From: Sphingobacterium hotanense
Lineage (GTDB): Bacteria; Bacteroidota; Bacteroidia; Sphingobacteriales; Sphingobacteriaceae
Length of the DNA stretch: 64,000 bases
Assembly: GCF_008274825.1 (NCBI RefSeq)
Contig: NZ_CP030848.1
Span: forward strand, 248,001-312,000
Reading direction: 5' to 3'
The notes under the pieces are model-generated. The model was not told the DNA's origin. It ran no database searches and saw only the letters and a list, made by a program, of their open reading frames with translations. The translations under genes were made by a program, and so were the position numbers. Positions 52,804-63,300 of this stretch are shown piece after piece (the stretch's first letter is position 1; each line of letters begins with the position of its first letter).

Positions 52804-53857
52804 GTTCCGTCGCCTCCACAGGATATGGGGACGTTTTGGTTAAAGCTTGTTAAGGAGAAAAGGGACTTTTTGACCGGACGACTCCAAGCATTGCCGATGT
52901 CTATGCCCAGGTGTAGTGCCTTTCCATTTGGAGCGTCCCGCCTGATAGCGAAACGATCATAACGCCTAGGGTTGTCAAGCGCAAAACGGAGTTTCGATCG
53001 TCGGTAGCGATACCCTCGGCGGTTGTTTCCAAACGTGGTTTACGTCGTTCGCAGGCAAGAGAATTGGCGGGACTCACTCGGCACGCTCGCTTGGTGCCCC
53101 ATGCTTCGGGGTTCGCTCGATAAGGTTGAGCAATCGAGCTTAGCGGAGGGAGAACTCCAGGAAGTACCATACTGCAAGAAAACTGGATGCCGCGATGAGC
53201 AAAAGCTGTAAAGTCTTTTTTAACTTAAAGATTGTTTTAGTGTGAGTCTCACGAGTGCATTTCATTTTCCTAGGGATAATTCTGTTTGAAGCTCTATAGT
53301 GAGTTCAAATATTAAGTGAATGATATTAGGCAATATTCGTTCCATTTAGGGTTTTCATCTTCCTAAATTCCTTATTTAGAATTGATTTAAGGGAAGTGGC
53401 TTTTATGGAAGCGTGGATATTCCATCTGAAACGGATGCCATACGCTAGTTCAAAACGTTATCCCTCAGATCGTGATTTTGAGCGGGTTTCTGCCCTCAAT
53501 TTTTGCAGCCAGTTGATTGGCATGCGATCCTTGAGGTAAGGAGTTAAAATTTTATCCTTGCATTGATTCTAGTCACAGAGCTTCTGCGATCTAGGGTGTT
53601 CCATAGTCGCTCATTTCCCAATCCATCCTGCTGCTTGGTCAATTTGATCTTTGAGACGATAGGACGCTGGCTTAAACAAATATATCCAGGTGGTTGGGCC
53701 TATCCTGAGTCAGGAAGCCTGTTAGTTAGCTTCCTGTAAAAGAGGTCCAATAGATGGAAAATGTTAAGGTTTTGTGCTAGGTAGTGTAAAAAAATGAAAC
53801 TATTTCTAGGTGTTTGTTTCAAAAAAAGCTATTTTGAAGCGAATCAACTACGATGGT
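52804..53857. other. One-kilobase stretch without a convincing gene
   Basis: A hairpin CAGGAAGC/GCTTCCTG lies at 53711-53736, downstream of nothing obvious. Short frames at 52901-53170 (minus) and 53023-53211 (plus) overlap each other and lack family or ribosome support. The 52.9-53.2 kb part is GC-richer than its surroundings. Confidence 0.4.
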
Positions 53858-54187
53858 ATGAAATGTCCGAATTGTAACCAGACGCTATTAATAGCTGAAA
53901 GACACAGGGTAGAAATAGATTACTGCCCGAACTGCAGAGGGGTTTGGCTTGATAAAGGCGAACTGGATAAACTGTTAGATTATGCTGGAAATCAAAATTT
54001 AAGTTCACAAGCCCCGGTTGCTGAGGAAAGAAGTCGGCCGAAGGATAATGACCGGTATGATTACGACCGCAGGCAACATGATTATTCGGAAAACCGGAAT
54101 CATGATAGGCATAATGACCACTATGGCCAGCGGAACTACCAGAAAAAAAAGAAATCTTTTCTTTCCGACTTCTTCGATTTTGATTAG
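53858..54187 (+). CDS. zf-TFIIB zinc-ribbon protein
   Basis: 109 residues. CPNC (3-6) and CPNC (23-26) with WLDKGELDKLLDYAG are the TFIIB-type zinc-ribbon signature of small bacterial proteins. The rest is a low-complexity Arg/Asp/His/Tyr-rich tail (DRYDYDRRQHDYSENRNHDR) ending in KKKKSFLSDFFDFD. Function unknown; the tail pattern suggests a disordered, perhaps RNA- or protein-binding region. ATG at 53858 chosen because the ribbon starts immediately after it. Confidence 0.85.
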   Translation: MKCPNCNQTLLIAERHRVEIDYCPNCRGVWLDKGELDKLLDYAGNQNLSSQAPVAEERSRPKDNDRYDYDRRQHDYSENRNHDRHNDHYGQRNYQKKKKSFLSDFFDFD

Positions 54188-54374
54188 TATATAAAAAGAT
54201 GGTTGGTCTATCTATATCTGCGAAATAGAATGGAACTCCGCCAAAGCTACCCTTGTAGTCTGGCCAGTCGCTACGGGCTGCCTGTTTGGTGAAATTGTCT
54301 AAGCCCGACAGCCGGGTTGTGCTCACATTCGCAAGAGTCTTAGAAGCGTTTAGCACGGAATGGAGTTCTCGAAT

Positions 54375-54497
54375 ATGAAAAAAACTGAATCTCAGAAACG
54401 TTCTTTGGGTGGGCAGAAATTTTTGAACATGCGATTAGAACAGCTGTGGAAGAAGGGTAGGGGTAAAGTCAGCGGGATGAGGCCATCGGAAAAATAG
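54375..54497 (+). CDS. Possible 40-residue basic peptide
   Basis: Frame from ATG 54375 (MKKTESQKRSLGGQKFLNMR) to TAG 54497; strongly basic. It lies 8 bases before another short frame at 54506, so the two could be a small operon. No family is recognised. Confidence 0.22.
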   Translation: MKKTESQKRSLGGQKFLNMRLEQLWKKGRGKVSGMRPSEK

Positions 54498-54505
54498 TAA
54501 ACTAG

Positions 54506-54739
54506 ATGTCGAGAATACGCGGCAAGTACTATAAAACAAGGGCTAATTTTGCCATTTTTCATCATCCGTATGACTTAAAAACTGGGTGGTTTACTTGGCG
54601 ATATAATGAAAGTGAGTTTTTTCGTACGGCTGTCATAAAGCTCAGCCCTAGTGAGTATGACTTATTCTTTTTTCACCACCTGGAGCATTACCTACAACCG
54701 GACAGGGGACCTATCGAGAGTTTTTGGATCACTCGCTGA
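54506..54739 (+). CDS. Possible small protein, unrecognised
   Basis: 77 residues rich in aromatic residues (FAIFHHPYDLKTGWFTWRYN, SPSEYDLFFFHHLEHYLQ). No membrane helix or known domain. It competes for the region with a minus-strand frame at 54688-54930 (MDKKIQLVKRSRGWAALLDG), and I cannot decide between them from sequence alone. Confidence 0.33.
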   Translation: MSRIRGKYYKTRANFAIFHHPYDLKTGWFTWRYNESEFFRTAVIKLSPSEYDLFFFHHLEHYLQPDRGPIESFWITR

Positions 54740-55063
54740 GAACCTTGCAAAGCGGAATAGCCGCATTGCCGCGTAAAACAACGAAACATAATCTTGAGAA
54801 GATGTACACCAAGCGCGTCCGGCTCCAAAAGTTCCACCACTTTTTGAAAATTAAGCGGGGTTTCCGTTGACCCATCCAGCAAAGCTGCCCAGCCTCGAGA
54901 TCGTTTCACTAGTTGAATTTTCTTATCCATTGACCCGCTGAGTTATACGGCATTTAAGCCGTTGCATAGTACCTTTGCCTTACCTTGGGGCGCGCTTTTT
55001 TGTCTGATCGTAAAAAAAAACGAACCGATGGCGTAGCCATTTGTCCTACTAATAAAAACAGCT

Positions 55064-55437
55064 ATGCTTCCAATTCCACTGTTCTCCATCGTTAAGACAG
55101 CGAAAGATCTGTTAACGTCCGGTATTACGACGGTCGATAAATCAATGACTTTTCCCGTTATGCTCCCACAGGATTTCGAACAGCTTTCTTTGGGTTCCTT
55201 GTTCTATCTTGAGGAACAGCGAGCTCCGAGAGCTTCACACGGTCTATACCATTGATGGTAGAGAGTGGTACCTGCGAGCAAACGATCGGGCGATTTTTCT
55301 TGGAGAATACCCCGATGTATACCAGCCACGCAGTTAAATGCTTGCCCGTTTTGCTGGATCCTCATGAAGACTTTCCTTTGATCGAACGTTTAAGTGCAAT
55401 GCGGAAGGAATGGTCTGCTCGCCGCTCCGTATGTAGC
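55064..55437 (+). pseudogene. Probable frameshifted small gene
   Basis: Protein-like sequence continues across three frames. Frame 1 from ATG 55064 gives VMLPQDFEQLSLGSLFYLEE; frame 2 from about 55218 gives SELRELHTVYTIDGREWYLR and IFLGEYPDVYQPRS to TAA 55337; frame 3 gives LLDPHEDFPLIERLSAMRKEW to about 55437. Taken separately each frame ends abruptly. Two frameshifts, real or from sequencing error, in one small gene would explain this. No family recognised. Confidence 0.4.
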
Positions 55438-55948
55438 GTATTAATCATTGTTATTCAAACCCTTCTTAGCGCTTCGCGCTCGCCCAGCTGGTGAGAAAAG
55501 AGGCGATCTTTAGCATCGAAGGATTAGCATGTTATAAAGCTTTTTTTCTGGATATGTCTGTTTGCAAAGGCTATCAAAAACGTTCATGCCTATAGGTGTT
55601 TTAATGGAAACATGAAAGTTTTGTTCGCTATGCTATCCTCAATGATGGATATTTTTTTATGAATAAGCGTGGAATGTCAGCGTAGTCATTTTCCCGGCAC
55701 GAAAGAAAATCCTACTTAAAAATCGCGAGTAGTCTCCAATTATTCCAGCCGTATCCATACCTATCCATAGCCATTATAGGCTGAAAGTAATGTTATCGGC
55801 ACCATTATCTTCTTTGGCCCGCTCGATAGGGTCCTTAGGCGGTACTCCCTTTATCACATTCAAAAAAACGAAATAATCTCCCAGTGGTTCATTGGTAAGA
55901 TGCAGAGCAAATGGCTTTGCTATTTTTTTAACTTTAAACATTATAGTT
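55438..55948. other. Intergenic region
   Basis: Nothing supported. The right part should carry the promoter of the DUF4142 gene; the minus-strand frame at 55774-56250 is antisense to that gene and discarded. Confidence 0.4.
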
Positions 55949-56533
55949 ATGACGAGATTAATGATAATGGCCGGTTCTATTTTCCTGTGCGCCGCGCTGA
56001 GTAGCTGCGGAAACAGTGCGACTCGCAACGATGAGCAGAAAGATACTACCGATAGCGTTTTGAGTGATGCAGGGACTGTGGATCCCGTTGCACTTGATCG
56101 GGAAAAGGGCGATACCAGCTTTGTTCTGCACGCCGCCTCCAGCGGGATGGCAGAGGTCAATCTGGCAAATCTGGCTTTACGACAATCTGCAAACGCTGAG
56201 GTGAAGGCCTTTGCTGAGAAAATGATTGCCGACCATGGCGCGGCCAACAAAAAGCTGCAGCAGCTGGCAGCACATCATCAGATTGTCCTGCCGGAAAGCT
56301 TAGCGGAAAAACACAAAAAGATATACGATGACCTGTCCAGCAGGAAGGCTGCGGAATTTGATTTAGCATATGCAAATGTTATGGTGGAAAGCCATCGAGA
56401 AGCACTTGCGCTAATGAAAACGGGCGCAGAGTCGCTAGAGCATGAGGATTTGAAACAATATGCGAAACAAACCACTCCCGTCATATCCAAGCATCTGGAA
56501 CATGCGCAGGAGCTCCAAAGGTCGGTTCGATAG
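55949..56533 (+). CDS. DUF4142 lipoprotein
   Basis: 194 residues. Signal peptide with lipobox LSSC (Cys20), an acidic linker, then the DUF4142 four-helix, ferritin-like domain (FVLHAASSGMAEVNLANLAL, VKAFAEKMIADHGAANKKLQ, FDLAYANVMVESHREALALM, YAKQTTPVISKHLEHAQEL). Family members are periplasmic and often stress-related; molecular activity is unknown. The ATG at 55949 puts the signal peptide at the N-terminus; the frame runs back to 55892 without one. Confidence 0.9.
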   Translation: MTRLMIMAGSIFLCAALSSCGNSATRNDEQKDTTDSVLSDAGTVDPVALDREKGDTSFVLHAASSGMAEVNLANLALRQSANAEVKAFAEKMIADHGAANKKLQQLAAHHQIVLPESLAEKHKKIYDDLSSRKAAEFDLAYANVMVESHREALALMKTGAESLEHEDLKQYAKQTTPVISKHLEHAQELQRSVR

Positions 56534-57131
56534 CGCCGATGTTTTTGAAGAGATGTTCTGGGCTAGTGATCGCTCAGAACATTCTTGTTAAGCCTTTATG
56601 AGTAGTCGTTTGCCCGCTGCCTTCCATCGGGTTATGGGCCGTGGGCCCTTGGCGTTATTTTTCCTATCTCATCTTCTAGGCGGCAGCATCTACATGATAC
56701 GCGGAACCGTGGAAATAAGCTTTCCAAATCCGCTTTTACCGATGCATATGCATTCCACGCCAATTCGGAGCTATTAGCTATAACGCGCACGCAGTCGCCC
56801 GGATAGATGATCTCTCGAGATTTTCTGCTTCCTGAATCCTCGGAATCAGGTATTCATTTGGCGCAACCAACCAGTACTATCAGAACCGTGTTGTTCCCCC
56901 AGTTGTGATTTAAATGACGCGATTAGCGCTAGCGCCTCGTTTCCAACGTCGACGAGATTTCGATCCTTCCTTGATTCCGGCGGCGACCTACCATACATCA
57001 TACGGTCGGTATTCCATAATTTCCAGCAGTAGAATTCTTACTTAAAGGTAGGGCTTCAACCTGGGTGTGATGATCTGCTCGATCTACCAGAGAAGCCTTC
57101 GTATTTCGTTAATGTGCTAATTGTCACAGGC
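56534..57131. other. Gene-poor stretch with one short frame
   Basis: A 59-codon frame at 56598-56777 (MSSRLPAAFHRVMGRGPLAL, a possible membrane helix following) has no ribosome site and I would not call it a gene. A GGGCC-GT-GGGCCC inverted repeat falls inside it. Nothing else seen. Confidence 0.35.
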
Positions 57132-57587
57132 TCAATCCCCTGAAAAGGGACTTCGATATTCCAGCTTATCAAGCGTTTGCTGGATGCAAAGCAGGTGTCC
57201 CTTCAACAAAAATTCAATTTGCTCTTGTTCCGTATACAAAGGGAGGGCCTTCTGATAGGATTTTATGAGCATAGATTCGGTTTCCAGCGCTTGTGGAATA
57301 ACTGCAATTTCCACGCCTGTTTGGTTGGCAATCTCTTGTAAGACCGCATCAGGCTCACATCCTGGTTCTCCGCTCTCTAAGAGTTGCTGTAGCTGGGTTT
57401 TGAAGCGTTGAGAGTCTTGCATCGCCGATTCGAGTGTCTCCTGTAGTTCTGGTTCGCGCTGTTGATCGATGTGCTCGATTAAAAAGCTGTATTGCTCGAT
57501 GCGCTGTAAATTGCACTCGATGAGCTCGACAAGGGTTTCGTTTAAGTTCTTTTTACTTTTGCTGTCCTTACTATTATTCTTTTTCAT
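57132..57587 (-). CDS. Helical-bundle protein, DUF2383-like
   Basis: 151 residues, predicted all-helical: a basic leader (MKKNNSKDSKSKKNLNETLV), then ELIECNLQRIEQYSFLIEHI, QETLESAMQDSQRFKTQLQQ, ALETESMLIKSYQKALPLYT and QIEFLLKGHLLCIQQTLDKL. The pattern resembles small ferritin-like stress proteins such as DUF2383, but the iron ligands are not clear. Together with the YciF and DUF4142 genes in this window it suggests a general-stress set. Confidence 0.7.
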   Translation of the reverse strand: MKKNNSKDSKSKKNLNETLVELIECNLQRIEQYSFLIEHIDQQREPELQETLESAMQDSQRFKTQLQQLLESGEPGCEPDAVLQEIANQTGVEIAVIPQALETESMLIKSYQKALPLYTEQEQIEFLLKGHLLCIQQTLDKLEYRSPFSGD

Positions 57588-57787
57588 AGATTCTGCTTAT
57601 CATTCGTATCCGTGGGAAACTCGTCCCTTCTAAGGAGAACCGCTGAACGGAAATAATGTTCATTACGCTATGAAAATGGCTTGGTCCACCAACCCCTAAG
57701 GCCTGCTATAGGGCGGCGAGTTATCGACCAGTTCGATCCCTAAATGTTTTTCTATGATAAGGCCGAGATCCTATAGTTAGGTGTATC

Positions 57788-57964
57788 TTAATCATTCATG
57801 ATAACTACCTTGACGCGATTTTTTACGGTGGGGAAGGCTTTAAGTGTTTCCTCCACGTAGGCTATTGCGCGTTCTGTCGATTGGGAGTGTTTGATATATA
57901 GAGCATGTCGTTGGATGAAGAGCTCGACATCGATCTCGGGCATCTTTATTGTTTTCTTTTTCAT
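57788..57964 (-). CDS. Small 58-residue protein, unrecognised
   Basis: ATG at 57964 to TAA at 57788: MKKKTIKMPEIDVELFIQRH, then ERAIAYVEETLKAFPTV and NRVKVVIMND. Amphipathic, well-formed helix and strand pattern. It lies 200 bases upstream of the helical-bundle gene in the same direction. Gene-like composition makes it likely real, although it is shorter than many callers report. Function unknown. Confidence 0.55.
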   Translation of the reverse strand: MKKKTIKMPEIDVELFIQRHALYIKHSQSTERAIAYVEETLKAFPTVKNRVKVVIMND

Positions 57965-58143
57965 TGTCTTAGTTTTGAGTTGGACAGCGAAATTCTGTAA
58001 AGGCTTGTTTTAAATGTGAGAACGGGTATAAGTACGGAGGTTTGGAGTGCCAAAGCCACGGGACCAAATTCCCACAGATTTAAAGATTTGACGTATGCAG
58101 CATGGTCGCTGGGATAATCGGCTTGAGCTAAATTGTCCTGCAT

Positions 58144-58853
58144 TGCTTTTTGTATCTAGGATACGAGCGATGGATGGTCATCAATAGCTATGCGCGCCGC
58201 GCGCAGCAGATGACTAGTTAGAGTTGCATGATTTTTACAAATCGCGTAGGGTCTGCTCGGAGAAAGCTTCTACTATTCGGACCTATTTCACCAAACATGC
58301 ACGGCCTGATGAACGAAATGCGCAACACACTTATAGCTGGCGATATGAAATCTAATTGGCTACTTATTGATCAGTCAGTTCTTTAATCAACAAATAAGAA
58401 AAAATGATAGCTAACTGTTTTCAAGTGGCGTACAGAGGAACGCTATGGCCTTGGAAGGACTCCTGGGCAGATGCTCAGAAAATAGTATCGTAGCGACTGT
58501 GCTGCCCCCCGGTTCCAACAATACGCTCCGAACAGCACTGGGAGAATGGATTGAAAAGCCCTGAACTCACACATGAAGAAGTCAAAAAAAGGTGAACATC
58601 TGCTTTACTAGATGCAGCCAGGAATCCTTCCATGGTATCTTCCGGTCTTCTAGGCGCGGCTAGGAATGCGTATATCGTCACAAAAAAAACGTATTTATAC
58701 GTGAAATTTTGTATTAGTAACCTTATGGGGAGCTTTCGAGGCACCGGCGGGTATTTTTCGTTTATTTTTGATAATTTAGTGCATTCATCTATCTAGGGAA
58801 CGCCCAAGCAAAGAGCCTTTGCTCGCCGTACCTAAACGAAATTTATTTTTTGA
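58144..58853. other. Upstream region of the phosphorelay operon
   Basis: No supported gene; frames at 58475-58744 (minus) and a 38-codon plus frame near 58445 lack support. An AT-rich stretch at 58755-58785 before the kinase gene is the likely promoter area. Confidence 0.4.
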
Positions 58854-60347
58854 ATGATTCTAATTGTTGACGACAAGCAAGAGAACATTTACTCCCTTGA
58901 AAAGACCTTGCATGCAAAAGGTTTTCAGGTGGATTCTGCGCTTTCTGGAGAGGAAGCATTGAAGAAATGTTTAAAACACGATTACGCCTTAATTATTTTG
59001 GACGTACAAATGCCGGGAATGGACGGTTATGAGGTTGCCGAGACGCTCTCGGGAACCAAGAAAACCAAGGATATCCCTATTCTTTTCCTATCTGCTGTCA
59101 ACCGCGAAAAGCATTACATTACTAAAGGATACGATTCCGGCGGAATCGATTATATCACCAAGCCGGTTGATCCGGATATTTTGCTACTGAAGGTCAAGAC
59201 CTTTTATCGCCTGTATGAACAGACTTATGCCCTGCAGAAGATGCAGGCGGTTCTGCAAATCGAGGTTCGGCAGCGTCAATTAGCTCAGGAAGGACTGTCC
59301 CTCAAATTAGAAGAGTTAAATGCTACCTTGGAAGCGTTGCCCCAGATCGCCTTTACGACCGACGCTCAGGGCAACGTCGATTTCGTTAATCAACAATGGT
59401 ATCGCTATGCGGAGGATAAAGACAGCTGGCCTGTTCTTCATCCAACAGATGCACATATCTTTGAACAGTGGCGCCTGAGTATGTCCCTGCTGGAATCGCT
59501 GGAGAAAGAGGTGAGGATTCAAGAACGCCACTCTAATACGTTCCGTTACCACCTGTTGAAAATAGTGCCGATTGTACAAAATCAGGATCAAGTCCGCTGG
59601 GTGGGCACAATGACCGATATCGATGTCCAGAAACAACTCGAAAAGAAAAAAGATGAGTTTTTGAGCGTGGCAAGCCATGAACTAAAAACGCCTTTGACCA
59701 GTATCAAAGCATTCGCGGAAATTGCCCTTCGAGCAATGAAAGACATGGCTGATCACAAAGCCTACGGATATCTTGCTAAGGTACAAGACCAGTCTCGCAA
59801 ACTCCATTCCTTGGTGCAGGATTTATTGGATATATCCCGCCTGGAATCAGGCGGCCTGGTAGTCAATTTGGATCAAGTAAATATTGACGCCTTGATCGAT
59901 CAAGTGATCGAATCGATACTAATGACCCATCAACACCGCCGCCTCCACATTGAACGTACGGGTGAGCGTCTTAATGAACCGCTGATTGCCGATGCGCTCA
60001 GGGTGGAACAGGTCTTAAGTAATTACTTGTCTAATGCTGTTAAATATGCGCCTCACTCGGATCTGATCACTTTACATACCGCCATTTCTGATGGTTTTTT
60101 GCAAGTGGAAGTCCATGACCAGGGAATCGGCATCCCGAGGCACAAAATCCCCTACGTGTTTGATAAATTTTACCGCGTTCAGGAAGCGTCCGCTCAGTTC
60201 CAAGGCTTGGGTCTGGGGTTGCATATTTGTCAAGAGATTATCCGTCAGCATGGCGGAACCTGTGGCGCTCAGAGTGAGCTAGGAAAAGGTTCCACATTTT
60301 ATTTCACGCTTCCTTTAATAAATTCAAATGGCACAGAAAGTAATTAA
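58854..60347 (+). CDS. Response regulator-PAS-histidine kinase hybrid
   Basis: 497 residues, cytoplasmic. Receiver domain 1-120 (MILIVDDKQENIYSLEKTLH, Asp50 in LIILDVQMPGMDGYEV, Lys in DYITKPVDPDILLLK), a coiled-coil linker, a PAS domain ~150-265 (LEALPQIAFTTDAQGNVDFV), then HisKA (FLSVASHELKTPLTSIKAF, His275) and ATPase (NYLSNAVKYAP, DQGIGIPRHKIPYVFDKFYR, GLGLGLHICQEII). It starts the phosphorelay operon and overlaps the next gene by 20 bases. The input to the receiver probably comes from the downstream hybrid kinase. Confidence 0.95.
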   Translation: MILIVDDKQENIYSLEKTLHAKGFQVDSALSGEEALKKCLKHDYALIILDVQMPGMDGYEVAETLSGTKKTKDIPILFLSAVNREKHYITKGYDSGGIDYITKPVDPDILLLKVKTFYRLYEQTYALQKMQAVLQIEVRQRQLAQEGLSLKLEELNATLEALPQIAFTTDAQGNVDFVNQQWYRYAEDKDSWPVLHPTDAHIFEQWRLSMSLLESLEKEVRIQERHSNTFRYHLLKIVPIVQNQDQVRWVGTMTDIDVQKQLEKKKDEFLSVASHELKTPLTSIKAFAEIALRAMKDMADHKAYGYLAKVQDQSRKLHSLVQDLLDISRLESGGLVVNLDQVNIDALIDQVIESILMTHQHRRLHIERTGERLNEPLIADALRVEQVLSNYLSNAVKYAPHSDLITLHTAISDGFLQVEVHDQGIGIPRHKIPYVFDKFYRVQEASAQFQGLGLGLHICQEIIRQHGGTCGAQSELGKGSTFYFTLPLINSNGTESN

Positions 60348-63300
60348 AAACCTGCAATTGGGATTTGGATTCTCGATGCTGGTGCTGTTGGCATCCTCGG
60401 TCGTCATGTTCCTGTCCTTACAGCAACAACGAGCAAATAAAAAATTGATGGATCAGTCGCAAGCAAATATTACGAATGCACAATTGATCCTCATCGACCT
60501 TCAGAATGCAGAAACCGGTCAGCGCGGCTTCCTGCTTACCGGAAAAGATAAATTTTTAGACCCCTATCGGGACAGTCGGACGTTTTTACCTCAGCGAATC
60601 GACAAACTCCTCAATGGTGAGCTACCGGCCGAACAGCATACACGCGCCGAAAGGTTGGCCACCTTGGCCAGCCGGCGCATCGATGTGTTAGATGAGCTGA
60701 TTCAGCAACGCCGTGCACGAGCTGATTTGTCAGCAAATCTGCTTGATGAGGGGAAGGAAATCATGGATTCCTGTCGTGCGCTGATCAGTACAATCCGACA
60801 ACAAGAAGAACGTCGCGTGGAGAAGCGCTCGCAGCAGTTAGACGATGCGGCATGGACCACCTCGCTCTTAATCGCCGTAGCCTCATTTCTTTCCCTGTTG
60901 ATTACCTCCTTGTTTTTTTGGAAACTTCGCGCCGACTATAACCAACGCGGCAGATTGCAACAAGAACTCATCGACAAAGATGCGGAGATGAAGCGGCGAT
61001 TGAACTTGATCCGAGGCATCGCACAACAAATCACCCAAGGGAACTACGAAGTCTCCATTGATGATACGCAGCAAGATGATTTGGGAACGATTGCCTATAG
61101 CTTGCAGCTAATGACGGAATCCCTGCGTCAAAATTTCCATCAACTTCATTGGAACCAGTGGCGTAAAGACGGACTTGCCGAGCTTAATGCGGGGCTTATG
61201 GGGAACCAGAATGTAGCAGAAGTAAGCCGTTTTAGCCTGCAATTTATTAGACAATATTTGCAGTGCGATAACGGGGCCCTCTATATCGTGGATAGGGGCA
61301 TGTTCAAATTGATGTACAGCGTAGGCTTGAAATGTGCGCCGGAGATGGAGGTTCCCTTTTCTAAGGGCCTGCTTGGAGAAATCTACACCAGCAAGACACC
61401 CAAAGTCCTGGATGATCTTTTTCCACAGGAATTCCAACTTTCTCTGACCCATGGTGAATTATTGGTGAAACAAATAGTGCTGATGCCTGTCCTTTATCAA
61501 AAGGAATGTATCGGAGTCATCGAATTGGGAAACCGGAATCCCCTAGATGGAGACCGAATCGAATTAGTACAGGACTTCTGCGAAACGATCGGGGTGGCAC
61601 TTTCTGCGGCCCAAAGCCGCGCGCGAGTACAGCAGCTTCTGGAGGAAACACAAACCCAGACCGAGGAACTGCAGGTACAACATGCCGAGTTAGAAAATCT
61701 GAATTCTGAGCTCGAAGCTCAGGCCAATAAGCTCCGCGTATCTGAAGAAGAGCTTCGATCGCAACAAGAGGAATTACTCGTTTCGAATCGGGAGCTTGAA
61801 AATCGCTCACAGGTGCTCGAGGAACGTAATCAAATGATCGCGGTACGCAATATGGAAATTCAGGAAAAAGCCGAAGCACTCGCATTGAGTACCAAATACA
61901 AATCGGAATTCCTGGCCAATATGTCGCATGAGCTACGAACGCCGTTAAACTCCATTCTCTTACTTTCCAAGGTGCTGAGCGAAAACATTGAAGGCAACTT
62001 GAATAGCGAACAAGTTGAATCTTCACAAGTCATATGGAGCTCAGGTAACGGGCTACTCAACTTGATCGACGAAATTCTCGACCTGTCTAAAATCGAAGCG
62101 GGCAAAATGTCCCTTGAAAAGGAGCAGTTTTTACTCACTGACCTGTTGCGCGATGTACAACAGATGTTCAGACCGCTCACCAAAGAAAAGGAACTTTATT
62201 TCCATATAGAGAATTTGTTGCCCGCGGATATGCAATTGTCCAGTGACCGCATGCGCTTGGAACAAATTGTCCGCAATTTGCTTTCCAACGCGATCAAATT
62301 TACGGAAGAAGGGGGCGTGACCATGCGTCTTGACTATGCGGGGGACCGCCAAGATGCCATTGTCTTAAGTGTCTGCGACACGGGAATCGGTATTTCACCA
62401 GAGAAACAGCAATTGGTCTTCGAAGCCTTCCAACAGGCAGACGGATCTACTCGTCGTCGGTTTGGCGGAACGGGACTTGGACTTTCCATTAGCAGAGAAA
62501 TTGCCCGCATGTTGCAGGGTGAGATAAGCGTGGAAAGCGAGCCGGGAAAAGGGAGTTGCTTTAAACTCGTATTGCCCATCGAGGGACAGCAGATCGAACT
62601 ATCCGAATTGGAAGACAAGGTCCTTGATGGCAGGGAAGAACCTTCACATGTGGAGGAAGGTCCGTCGTTGATGCTCGCCACAACGATCCCCGAGGAGATC
62701 CCCGATGATCGCAAGCATGTTGAGCCAGGCGAAAACACCATTTTGATTGTGGAAGATGATACCGTGTTTGCTAGAATCTTGCTTAATTATGCACAGGACG
62801 CTGGCTACAAAGGTATCGTAATTGTGCGGGGCGACAAGGCGCTTGCCGCAGCCATCGCGTATAAGCCAAAGGCCATCCTATTGGATATCGTGCTTCCGAT
62901 AATGGACGGCTGGCAGGTCCTTGACGCCTTGAAGGCCAATCTGCAGACCAGGCATATTCCTGTGCATATGATGTCATCCGAACAGGCGAAGAAAAACGAA
63001 AGTATCCGCAGAGGGGCCATCGATTTTATTCGTAAACCTTTTGAGATCGAGGGTTTACAGGGGATTTTTACAAAAATCGATGAGGCGCTAAAGAAAGATC
63101 CAAAAAAAGTCCTCATCGTGGAGGAAAATCCAAAGCACGCAGCGGCCCTCTCGACCTATTTAGAAAGCTTCGAGATTTCGACGGAAATAAAAAGTTCCTT
63201 AGAGGACAGCGTACACGCGTTAACACGAGGGGTGGTGGACTGTGTCATCCTAGATATGGGAATTCCAGATAATGTCGGATACGAAACGCTCGAGGCCATA

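Noticed and set aside
52901..53170. 89-codon minus-strand frame in the GC-richer gap
   Set aside because: Overlaps other frames of similar length on the opposite strand, with no ribosome site or recognisable motif. Open frames are expected in GC-rich DNA.
57961..58143. 60-codon minus-strand frame whose TGA overlaps the ATG of the small gene at 57964
   Set aside because: The second half looks non-coding and no family fits. The overlap could be chance.
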